From contig JAHBMJ010001374.1 in NCBI GenBank assembly GCA_018398765.1, forward strand, positions 17,501-31,760: a DNA stretch of 14,260 nt, read 5' to 3'. Shown here piece after piece: positions 1-8,518 of this stretch (its first letter is position 1; the number at the start of each line of letters is the position of its first letter). Made by a program: the position numbers and the translations under genes. The notes under the pieces are model-generated. The model had not been told where the DNA came from. It saw only the letters and a program-made list of their open reading frames with translations, and did not search any database. Source of the stretch: Chromera velia (Eukaryota; Sar; Chromeraceae).

Positions 1-2696
1 AGAAGGAGAGGATAGAGAAGGAGGCACAGGAGAAAGCAGAAAAGGAGAAAGAGGCAAGGGAAAGGGCGGAAAGGCAAAAGGCAGAGGAGGAGGAGGAGAG
101 ACGAAAGGCCGAAGAAGAGCGAAAGAAGCGAGAGGCAAAGGAGAAGGCCGAGCAAGAGCGTATTGCAAGAGAGAAAGCAGAGAAGGAACGAGCAGAGAGG
201 TTGGAAAGAATCAAAGCTGAGAAGGAACGACGAGAATTGGAGGCAAAAGAGAAAGCGGAGAAGGAAAGACTCGAAAGAGAGCAAAGAGAGGAAGAGACAC
301 GGCAGAGAAAAGCAGCATTGGAAGCAAAGAGGAAGGAAATCCTTGAAGAAGCCAAGAGAAAGCAGGCTGCAAAGAGAGAGGCAGCAGAGGCAGCCCGAAA
401 AAAGGCAGAGGAAGAGAGAGCAGCCCAAGAAAAGGCACAGGCACAGGCCCAAGAAGCAGAGGAGGAAGCTCAACACAGAGGATCCCGTCGAGTGCTCATC
501 TCGGAGCAAGCCAACACGACCAAATTGGTAGAGCGTCTCTCCCTCTCGGGTGTGTCCTCTTCTTCCGCTCGTCCCAAGACAGCGTCAGGCAAAAAATCGG
601 GTTCATTTGCCGTCTCCTCCTCGACAAACCCCACCGGATGGAAGCCATGGGGAAGGCGTTCTAGGGACCTCTCTGCCTCTCCGACCCCTCCCACTGCTCC
701 TGCACAAAGACAGGGGCCAAGAGGCTCCTCCCCCCCATACTTCAGATCTGCAAAGACGCCCCCGAGGGCATCAGCAGCTGCTGCTGCTGCTCCTGCTAAA
801 ACAGCAAACGACAGGTCAGACAAGCAAGAAGCAGAGATGCCCCCGACAGAGCCGAAGAGGTCGCCCTCTGTCTACAGTCGTTCAGAGAGTCGAAAATCCA
901 CTGCTGTTTTTGAGGTCAACCAGTCCCCTCCAAAAACTCCCTCGGAAGCATTTTTGAGGGGATTGCCTTTTCAAGGCATTGTCCTCGAGTCTGCAAACCT
1001 TCCAATTGAAGCTCCTGATCAGTTCTCCCGCTCTCAATCCGTGATGTCGCGCCGTTCGCACGGAGCCGAGGACGAAGTAGAAGAAGCTGAGCCTGTCCGA
1101 AAGAGCGGGGCACCTCCACCTCGTCAATTCTTCAAACAGCAGACAAGGGAAAAAGTAGATGAGTTGCAGAACAGAGGTGGCAGTGCAAAACGCAACACTG
1201 TATTTGTAGGAGATCGCCCTCGAGATATGTCGACTCTTGGGGGTCTGAATCCCTCTCCCTCTGCTCCACCTCAAAGGAAAACTCTCCCTGCGACACCCTC
1301 CCTCTCCCCGCCTGCCCCTAAACCCACCAAACTACCCCAAGCAGCACAAAAGGTCACAAGAGAAACCAACAAAGCCGCTCCAAAGGCCTCCACGACACCC
1401 CCCCGCAAGACCTCAGCAACTCCCGCTGCGTCCGCAGGAGCAGCTGCGCGTTCTGTGACTCCTCCCGCAGCGGCGGCATCTGCATCTTCAAAGCCCCGCA
1501 CCTCCGCATCAGAGATCAGACGGCCTGGCCCTATAGAGCCCTCTCTACTTCCCGCATGGACCAACGAGACTCCCTTCATCCAGTTGCACGACTCCAGACG
1601 GTACCGCACCCCACCAAAACATTTGGATGCTGTTCCCCTGGGTGACCGTCATTTCCGTGATCAGCTCAAAGACCTCACTCTCAGACTGACCAACCGACGT
1701 GTGTCCCTTCTCAAATCCGGCCTACTGCCCGAGCAGGCATGCGAACACGAGGAGAAATACCGCTTGCTTCTCCACGAAGCCACAAGGGCAGTGCAGAACC
1801 GCGTCATAGGGCATCCTTCCTTTCCTTCGCCTGAGGTTGAGGTCAACCTCAAAGTCTTTGCCCCACCTGCAAGAAAGGATTTTGCTCAAGCAGGAGAGGA
1901 CGACGAAAATATTGCCCTTTTTTCCCTCACAGGAACTCTCACCCCGCCCAAGACCTCACCCTCCGCGTCACCCGCAAAGAGCGGTCGGGTGTCTCCCATG
2001 ACTCTCCATTTGGTCTCACGACTTCCAGACAGAGTCAAAGGACCGGCACACCAACCTAACTGGGCAGACCTCAACCCACGAAGCGTCGCTGCAACGGACG
2101 TGGCATCTGCCATTTCTCGCTGTGCCACACCTTTTTCGAGGGACACTCCCTCGAAGGTTCATGAAAGAAGGACAAGGACCCCTCCCCCCAAGTCCCCTCC
2201 CAAGCAGTCAACACCCCCCTCTTCCTCTGCTCTCCATTCCCACCCCCACGGTTTATCAAGAGGTCTCGAGGGCAAAATGAGGGACCAATTGCTGTCGAGC
2301 TCAGTCCTCGAACCCATTCGCAACCCCCCCTCTCCCCCCCCGGCACCAATCAAAAACCCCAGCCCGCCCAAACAGACCCCCACAGGAGCAGCCTCCACAT
2401 CAGGAAAGCGGCAGACCCCCCAAGGCCCTCCGACCATGAGGGACCCCATGGGTATGACATCCGTCCCCCCGCCCCCCCTCTCAAGAAATGACGACATGCC
2501 GGATTCTGCCGGTCTCATCTACTCAGTCTACAAGGAACAACGCAAAGCTGCCCTTGAGAGGATCCGAACCAAAAGGAAAAAAGACCGCGCAAGAGCTGCA
2601 GCAGAGGCCGAATCGGCAGCGGCTGCTGGGGGAACCTCGGGCGCCTTTGTTTCTGAGGCACCTGTCGGAGGGGCCTCCAAGAAAAAGACAAAGAAG
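1..2696 (+). CDS. Exon 1 (5'-partial) of the large helix/Pro-rich gene
   Basis: The frame (codons starting at multiples of 3) is open from base 3 to a stop at 2763-2765. The last codons before that stop (RVRLSDSTCWLLI) look like intron read-through. I place the donor at AAG|GTCGGA after 2696, phase 0. CGG|GTTCGG after 2726 is an alternative that also keeps phase 0. The exon carries the charged helix, the SP/TP-rich region and the ordered block near 1540-1880, which contains hydrophobic and charged alternation such as DQLKDLTLRL. It ends in another charged helix of the type RKAALERIRTKRKKDRAR. Confidence 0.8.
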
Positions 2697-5600
2697 GTCG
2701 GAAGCAAAGAAGGAACTCAAACACGGGTTCGGCTTTCCGATTCAACTTGCTGGCTGCTTATTTAACAGAATGAATGTTCATCCGATTCTTTCGTGATCAA
2801 ATCCTGATCCCAATTCCTTTTTTCATCATATTCGGCTTTCTGTCATGGTCGTCAGTGAGCTTTGAATCAGACTTCATGCATCTGCTGCTGCTGCTGCGCA
2901 GGGAGGAAAGCGGGCGCTGGTGCGTTCAACGACTTCCGAAGCAGGAGACGCCTCTGAGAGGGAGCAGGGAAGCCTGAAGAAGGAGATGAAGGTGATCAAG
3001 AAGAGAATCGAGAACCACAGAACCAGATTTTTCAAGGTAGGCATTCTCTTTCTTAGAAAACAAGAGAAGAGAAGAGAAGAGAAGAGAAGAGAGGGGAATT
3101 AAGAGCCTGCCTGGGCAGTGTGAGAAGCAGACACGGTAACAGAGAAGCAGCGTGGAACTGTTTGCTTTGTGCCGACAAGATTGTAGAAGAGGCGGGATAG
3201 TAGTAGTACAGATGGAGCTCACAGTCGTGATTCAGTTCTCGAGATGTGAATCCAGTGTATTCTCCTGACGTTACCATCGTTTTTCAAAAGAAAAGCTTTA
3301 GAAAAAATGGGAGACAGTACGGCGGTCAGCTGAGAGAGAGGGTGAAGCACACGAGGAAAGTGGGAGTGCGTCTCAGGCACAAGTAAGGAAGTATGTGTTT
3401 CTGACTGGATGCCTCGAAGTTTCCGCGTCTCGTCTCAATCCCTCGTGAGGGAATCCGAAACCTGCTTCTTTTGTGTCTGATGTCTTTCTCACTATGTTTG
3501 TTTCATGTGTTATTTGCAGAAGGCACTCGAGAACTCAATCTCTCACGGCACTGTGCCGGTAGGTTAATTGTCTTCTTCCTTCCTCCTTTCTTTTCTTCCT
3601 TTTTTGCATTTCCTTCTTCAGAAGGAGTAGCTCTGTGTGTGTGTGTGTCGAACGCGCACTGATCTTTCCATCGCATTTCTCCTTCCGCCTGTTTGCGTCC
3701 ATCCATCCATCCATCCATCCATCCATGCAGCGCTCCCAGGGAAGCTCCGGTTCTCTGGTGCCTCCCCTCAACTTCGCTCAAACGGTTTCTGTCGCTTCGT
3801 CTCTGGGGGAGGAGGGAGGGGTGCGCTTGTGGCCTCACGAACTCCGATACGGGGTCATGTCGCAAGTCCGTCCGTCTCTCTGTCTGTGCGATGAATCGTT
3901 CATAGTCAGACGAAAAACGGATGAAAAAGAAAACCGATGCTTTGTTTGCTTGTGACACGTTCAGCTTTGTCAAATGTCTGGAAAGCCGCGAGAAATGAAT
4001 GGGAAGCATTTTGTTGGAATGAAAGGGGCAATCACAGTTGTGGACAGCGAGGGATAATTCAGGGCGCGAATGATCTGAATAACATCATTGACGCTGCAGG
4101 TGATAAGTCTGATGGATTTAGTGAGGTGGGGTTGCACCGACTGAGAAAATTCTTTTATTAATACAAAGCCCCTTCAGGCTACAACAGAACGCGTTGTCAC
4201 AAATTTACGTGTCAGACATTTGTGCCTGCTTGTGTGCCTACCTACCAGCCTCTCCCTTTATTCCCATGATGCAGGTTTTGAATGCGCTGAGAGCCGCAGG
4301 CCTTGCCGATTGTCCAGATGAATCGAAGGACGGCAGTGTGATCATCTATGGAGAGAAGGTGAGCGAAGGAAAAAGACATGCACACACTGTACGTCAGAGA
4401 AGTCGTGTACGTGCAGTTTTCATTTTTCTAGAATGGTCTCTTGGTCTCCTCAAAATTGTTGTCTTGCTTCTGTGATCGGAAAATACTCATGACGCGAGCA
4501 GGTGCGTGCTAGGCATTGAGACAAAGACTTCCACAATCTGTATCCGTCCGTCTTCACTTATCTTTTCTTTTCTTAGTTTGTTTCATTCCGTCCACTTTCT
4601 TGTACATGAATTCACGCGCTCGATCGACGTTCTTTCTTTTTTTCTTCTTCTGTCCATGTGCGTTCGTTCATGCGTGCGTCAACTCTTTTTCTTTCTTTCT
4701 TTCTTTCTTTCTTTCAGGTCCGCCTCGCTTGTGTTGACACCTCGTGGACTGTCCACAGAGAGAGAAACGCGGGGGCCTCGACGGTCAAAAGCCTCCCTTT
4801 GCCTCGTGACTGCATCGCGCTGGTCGAGTACGACAGAAAAGTTGTGGACCTGGACCAATTCGTTGAGTCCATCAAGTCAGTCAGTCACTTAGATCAGTGA
4901 GTCAGTCAGCCAGTCAGTCACTTACTTATTTACTTTGATTAGTCAGTCAATCAGCCAACAGTTTCAGACATGCAGTATTAGATCAAGAAGGAACAAAACG
5001 AGGGTTCTTGTCTTTTCTGTTGTCGGAGACCCCCATCCGATTCTCGCAGGCTCTTCTCATTTTCCTTCCTGGCTCTCCTTGCGTGTTCCTTTTTGATCCA
5101 TATGACCGTCCTCTTCTCGTCCCTATTTCCTCCCAAGCAAGCAGATGCAAAATCCGACAAAATCACCAGAGCATGCTAAAACATTATGCATCTGCGCGAC
5201 GTCCATGAAATTCTCCTGTGTATGCTCGCGGTCGCTCTCCTCTTCCATGGTGGGCAACCGTGAACATGAAATCCCTGTGAAGTGTGTATGAATGGCTTGC
5301 TGAACCTCTTGCCTTCTCATGTCTTTCATCACACCTCTTTTCTGTCACTTTCATTTCCCTTGTGTGTTGCAGAACAAAGATAACACTGCACGAAAAGAAG
5401 GAGGCGAGGCGGTCCAAATCCCACCACAAAGTCTCTCTGAGACTGCCGGAGGACGAAAAGGCCGCAATTTCGACAGCCGCAGCGGCATCCGCAGGATTTG
5501 CCACCGGAACCTCCGGGACCCGACAGACGTTCTCCCACTACCCCCCGAGCAACGAGACCAGTCCATCCAAGTCTTCTCTGCAGGTCTCGGCCCCTCTCGA

Positions 5601-6099
5601 GCAGTCTAGACAGATTCCCGTCGGGGCACCGGTCACGTCTGTAATCTCCGGGACGCAGCCCCTGACAACCTCAGCATCAGTCAGCTTCCATCCACAAACA
5701 GTCGTGTCTCAGTATCCAGCAAACCAGAGGCAGCCGCTGGGCATTCACGACGCTTACGGATGGCGCAGCGCTGGTCAGTCCTCGCACTCCAGTCTGAGCC
5801 TTCAACCAGGCATCACCCCGGTCACAACCGCACTCACTCGTCACACACAAGGCGGGCAGCAGGTAGCCACGTCGGGGTCGATTCGTCTCGTTGGCGGCCT
5901 GGGGACGTCCGACGGCGGGCGGGTGGTCCTGATGGGGCCTGCACCCCCGGCGTCAGTAACTGTCCAGCCCCAGGCGGTGACACGTGTAATTCAAGGAGCG
6001 CCGCCTCCTCCTCCGGCCTTTGGAGGGGGGCTGGGACACAGTGTATCGTCTCAGGCACTTGGGGCAGCTTGGGGAGCTCCACGTCCTTGGGGATCTTGA
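1..6099 (+). CDS. Large multi-exon gene, 5'-partial: Lys/Glu-rich helix plus Pro/Ser-rich protein of unknown family
   Basis: I do not recognise the family. The frame is open from base 3 with no start codon, so the gene begins left of the window. Proposed exons are 1-2696, 2902-3036, 3520-3562 (or 3558), 3965-4125 (or 4063-4125), 4275-4358, 4718-4875 and 5373-6099. All junctions are GT-AG and keep frame, giving about 1,300-1,333 visible residues. In order the protein has a roughly 155-residue Lys/Glu/Arg/Ala/Gln helix; a long Ser/Pro/Thr/Ala-rich stretch with many SP/TP motifs (TPPK, SPPK, TPPR), typical of proline-directed kinase sites; a more ordered block around residues 513-627 (encoded near 1540-1880); a basic helix; short ordered exons; and a Gly/Pro/Ser-rich tail ending APRPWGS. 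The composition resembles microtubule-associated or scaffold proteins, but that is only an inference. There is no signal peptide or membrane segment in the visible part. Confidence 0.75.
3..473 (+). other. Segment coding a long charged helix (single alpha-helix or coiled coil)
   Basis: About 155 consecutive codons encode almost only Lys, Glu, Arg, Ala and Gln, with repeated KAEKE, REKAEKER and KAEEER patterns. Such ER/K-rich runs form either stable single alpha helices or weak coiled coils. Hydrophobic residues at regular heptad positions are sparse (occasional Leu and Ile), which leans towards a single helix. The DNA is correspondingly purine-rich on the + strand, so all frames look open and several shadow reading frames arise here. 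Confidence 0.75.
2902..3036 (+). CDS. Exon 2 of the large helix/Pro-rich gene
   Basis: A (CTG)n run followed by GCAG forms the acceptor at 2901, and AAG|GTAGGC forms the donor. The 45 codons are phase 0 at both ends and encode a charged helix (LKKEMKVIKKRIENH, then RTRFFK). The frame joins exons 1 and 3 without a stop. Confidence 0.65.
3062..3093 (+). repeat. (AAGAG)n microsatellite in an intron
   Basis: This is a pentanucleotide tandem array within the intron between exons 2 and 3 of the large gene. Confidence 0.9.
3520..3562 (+). CDS. Exon 3 (very small) of the large helix/Pro-rich gene
   Basis: The acceptor TTATTTGCAG at 3519 is strong. The encoded peptide is KALENSISHGTVP. Two donors overlap: CCG|GTAGGT after 3558 (39 nt, phase 0) and TAG|GTTAAT after 3562 (43 nt, phase 1). 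Each pairs in frame with a different acceptor of the next exon, at 4063 and 3965 respectively. Confidence 0.55.
3698..3726 (+). repeat. (CCAT)n microsatellite in an intron
   Basis: There are seven CCAT units inside the intron between exons 3 and 4 of the large gene, preceded by a (GT)n run at 3634-3648. Confidence 0.9.
3965..4125 (+). CDS. Exon 4 of the large helix/Pro-rich gene (start uncertain)
   Basis: The reading frame here encodes ALSNVWKAARNEWEAF and continues to NDLNNIIDAAGDKSDGFSE. It stops at GAG|GTGGGG (donor after 4125, phase 0), so it joins directly to VLNALRAAGLADCPDE in the next exon. The acceptor at 3964 (GACACGTTCAG) has the better pyrimidine context. The alternative acceptor at 4062 (ATAATTCAG) gives a 21-codon phase 0 exon. 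The product across the 4125/4275 junction reads as one continuous helix, which supports the call. Confidence 0.55.
4275..4358 (+). CDS. Exon 5 of the large helix/Pro-rich gene
   Basis: There are 28 codons, phase 0 at both ends. The acceptor is GATGCAG at 4274 and the donor is AAG|GTGAGC after 4358. The peptide runs VLNALRAAG through SVIIYGEK and continues without interruption into VRLACVDTSW of exon 6. Confidence 0.7.
4687..4715 (+). repeat. (TTTC)n microsatellite forming a splice-acceptor pyrimidine tract
   Basis: TTTC units run directly into the TTTCAG acceptor of exon 6 of the large gene, so the repeat itself supplies the polypyrimidine tract. Confidence 0.85.
4718..4875 (+). CDS. Exon 6 of the large helix/Pro-rich gene
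   Basis: The acceptor follows a (TTTC)n microsatellite ending in TTTCAG at 4717. The donor ATCAA|GTCAGT lies at the start of a (GTCA)n tract. The 158 nt leave phase 2, completed by the first base of exon 7 at 5373 to give Lys. The encoded segment (VRLACVDTSW ... CIALVEYDRKVVDLDQFVESIK) is ordered, with alternating hydrophobic residues. Confidence 0.7.
4876..4954 (+). repeat. (GTCA)n tract starting at a splice donor
   Basis: GTCA units, partly degenerate, begin exactly at the donor GTCAGT of exon 6 of the large gene and continue at intervals to about 4954. Each GTCAGT is a potential donor. Confidence 0.8.
5373..6099 (+). CDS. Exon 7 (last) of the large helix/Pro-rich gene
   Basis: The acceptor TGTGTGTTGCAG ends at 5372. 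The frame runs TKITLHEKKEARRSKSHHK, then Ser/Thr/Ala/Gly/Pro-rich sequence, to a TGA at 6097-6099. The only other coding-looking choice, the frame starting NKDNTARKEGG, breaks the phase from exon 6. The tail contains a five-proline run and ends APRPWGS. AATAAA signals begin 11 nt after the stop. Confidence 0.75.
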
Positions 6100-6110
6100 A
6101 GTCAATAGAG

Positions 6111-6135
6111 AATAAATAAATAAGTATTTATTTAT
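6111..6135. terminator. Poly(A) signal inside an AT inverted repeat
   Basis: Overlapping AATAAA hexamers (6111-6116 and 6115-6120) lie just after the stop codon of the large gene. Bases 6112-6122 and 6125-6135 are perfect 11-bp inverted repeats around a 2-nt centre, so AATAAA is also present on the - strand. The likely role is 3'-end formation of the + strand gene. This is an inference from the motif and its position. Confidence 0.5.
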
Positions 6136-6332
6136 GATCCAGTTTTTCTTCTGTTTGAATCATACGTGGGGGAAGAGAAAGGGGATGAGGGCGGGGGAGG
6201 GGGGCTCTGTTTATTTATTCCCCCCCTGTGAACTTTCCAGATATGTTTGCAAATGCGTAGGGGGGCGAAGTCCGCTTCCACCTCATTGGCTGCCTGCAGA
6301 CGGGAAGCACAGAGAAAAGGGGATGGAGTGAA

Positions 6333-6372
6333 AGGGGGGGGGGCAGGAGGCGACAGAAAAAAAAGGGGGGGA
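6333..6372 (+). repeat. G-run cluster
   Basis: Two long homopolymeric G runs separated by an A-rich stretch lie here, and a further G-rich block lies at 6188-6215. Runs of three or more G with short spacers could form G-quadruplexes on the + strand. Confidence 0.6.
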
Positions 6373-6579
6373 CAAATTGCAAAGGGTTGCAAGGGGATCG
6401 AGAGCGTACATGCATGTTCAATTAAGCAGGCAGGCAGAAGACAGCTAGGATGCAAACGGAATAGGAGAATCGACGAGAGTTGCATGGATGCAGGAATCTG
6501 TCTGACTGTCTGTGTGTCCGTTCGTCTGTTCTTCTGCTTGTTTGAATCATCAAATAAGCGAATGGAGGAATGATTTCAT

Positions 6580-6634
6580 GAGCGAATGAATGAATGAATG
6601 AGTGAATGAATGAATGAATGGATGGATGAATGAT
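6580..6634 (+). repeat. (GAAT)n microsatellite
   Basis: This is a tetranucleotide tandem array of GAAT with a few GAGT and GGAT variants. It makes long open but meaningless frames on the - strand rich in Ser, Phe, Ile and His. Confidence 0.85.
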
Positions 6635-7439
6635 CTATGTAAATGAAATGAATGAAGGATCGGACAGACGTCCAGACTCTGTGAATCAAAAAGATGGCCA
6701 AGGCCAAGCAGGGGCCTAAGATGTAAGTACACAGGCAGCTAGAGCGAAGAAACGAATGGTTTCCACTCTGGATCGCCGTCCGCAGGGGGCAGAGAGCGAG
6801 ATGCATGCTGGATGCACCAACGCACCCTTCCTTTCTTGATCAATGAATGTCAATCCACCATGCACCCACCCACAAACTCGATCGATCGATATGAATTCTG
6901 ACTCCCAGCCGCCTTCTCTCGGTTCAGCCGTGGATGCATGCCTCTTTTTCCGTTTAATTCACTCAACCAAACCAATGCATGATTCATTGACTCGTTCTTT
7001 CTGAGACTTCTCTCTAAATTTCATAATTCTTCCCACTATCTATCTGGATGTCCCTCCACCTCTGTCTATCTCTCAGGGACTATCTTTCTTGCTTGTCTTG
7101 CCTGTATAAGAATCGTTCCTTTACAAATTTTACAACTTGAAAATACTGAAACGGCGAAGGATCGATTGATGGAATGAGAAGAATTAAAGGCAGAAGGGGA
7201 GCCTGGGGGGACAGAGGAGATGCAGGTTTTTTTCCCCTGACTTTAGAGCTCAAAAACTCTTTGGATTTAGAAAAGCAGGCAAGAGACAGCTAGCAGGTAG
7301 TTGCAGGTCCTGAAAAAATTCCATGTGTAACTTACACTGAGTCAAATGGTGAAGGGCGACCGGTTGCATGTGCTTTACATATAAATATATTTTTTCTTCA
7401 TGCCGCCCGACCGCGGGAGCTCCCAACTTCAACTTGAAG

Positions 7440-7958
7440 ACAACTTCAGGTTAATTGCAATAACATCCTGCGACAGCACTTTTCGCTTTTAGCAAGTCAC
7501 GTTATATTTATGACATGTTAATTATGGTTTTACAATAACGTATTTCATTGTATTAATGAATTAAATCAAAATCATGTACTAGGAGTAAACATTGACTTAA
7601 TTTCTTTTCTTTAGTATTATTAAAGCTAGTATTAAAGGTTCTACTGTGTATGTAGCTATATATTCATCAACTTTTTACTTGACTCAATTAAAAGCTCTGA
7701 TATCTAACTCCGGTTTAAAATGTATAAAAAAGATCTAGAAAAAGATCAAAAACAGTGCACCGGATGATCATTTTACTTCTAGCATTACTTCCACGTTTAT
7801 CTATACATTGGTAGCCCCCGTTTCTTTGATTCACATTTATAGTCCCTATCGATTTCTATATATTGGCCCAGTATTCAAGTTAGATTTCTATAATGTTTTT
7901 TATGACTCAAATTATAAGATTTATATGATATTTCTAGCTATATAGCTTTCTTTATAGG
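7440..7958. other. AT-rich island 1
   Basis: Base composition changes abruptly from the mixed flanks to strongly A+T-rich sequence with many stops in all frames. No gene, tRNA or terminal repeat is visible. The island runs straight into the (GAAA)n tract at 7960. Possible origins are a decayed mobile element or an organellar insertion; neither is shown by the sequence. Confidence 0.5.
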
Positions 7959-7959
7959 G

Positions 7960-8215
7960 AAAGAAAGAAAGAAAGAAAGAAAGAAAGAACGAAAGAAAGA
8001 AAGAAAGAAAGAAAGAAACTTTAAGAAAGAAAGAAAGAAAGAAAGAAAGGAAGGAAGGAAGGAAGAAAGGAAAGAAAAGAAAGAAAGGAAGAAAGCGAGA
8101 AAAGGGGCGGGCCGGGGGAGAGAAGGAGAGAGGGCAAGAAGGAAGGAGACAAAGAAAGAAGAATAGGAAGGAAGGAACAAACGAAGAAAAGAAGAAAAGA
8201 AAGAAAGATGAAAGA
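7960..8215 (+). repeat. Long (GAAA)n/(GGAA)n purine tract
   Basis: GAAA units dominate from 7960 to about 8048, with a few interruptions. They are followed by GGAA units and then degenerate purine-rich sequence to about 8215. The - strand frames read as Phe/Leu/Ser-rich open sequence only because of this composition. Confidence 0.9.
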
Positions 8216-8518
8216 CTGGAAAGACTTGGAAATAAAAGACACAGTCTGAATGTGAGGGAAAGAAAGGCGAACCCACAGACTTTAGGAAAGAAAAACGGGC
8301 GTTGCCGCAGAAAATGATAAGTTGCACAGGATGGGGAACCTCCAGAGAGTATCTAGACTCTCCTAAGAGGACTCACCAACCTGTCCGGCACGCGGTGTTT
8401 CACACAGTGTCACGCAAATGAGCTCATGGAAACTCTTTTATGCAGACTGTGATGCAAGCCAATTGGATGCTAGCGCTTTCATGCATTGTCAGTCCCTCTG
8501 CGTGCGAGTGAGGAATTT

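Larger units (their letters stand above)
6136..7380. other. Intergenic stretch with G-runs, (GAAT)n and no convincing gene
   Basis: I see no supported gene. The stretch holds G-run clusters (6188-6215 and 6333-6372), a (GAAT)n/(GGAT)n tract at 6580-6634, a short (CGAT)n at 6881-6892, and two similar short elements at 6424-6448 and 7273-7293. An ATG followed after nine codons by a strong donor-like GTAAGTA (6694-6729) is discussed as a finding. Confidence 0.6.

Noticed and set aside
163-531. Arg/Lys-rich open frame on the + strand
   Set aside because: It is a shadow of the purine-rich Lys/Glu helix coding in the main frame; the composition removes stops in several frames.
470-2518. Several - strand open frames opposite exon 1 of the large gene
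   Set aside because: They are short, overlap each other, have no recognisable motifs, and lie opposite a continuous well-supported frame of more than 2.6 kb.
4876-4954. GTCA-type direct repeats that could suggest a CRISPR-like array
   Set aside because: The units are 4 bp with no regular spacers; it is an intronic microsatellite in a eukaryotic gene.
7938-8327. 129-residue - strand frame rich in Phe, Ser and Leu
   Set aside because: It is translation of the (GAAA)n/(GGAA)n repeat read on the opposite strand, not a membrane protein.
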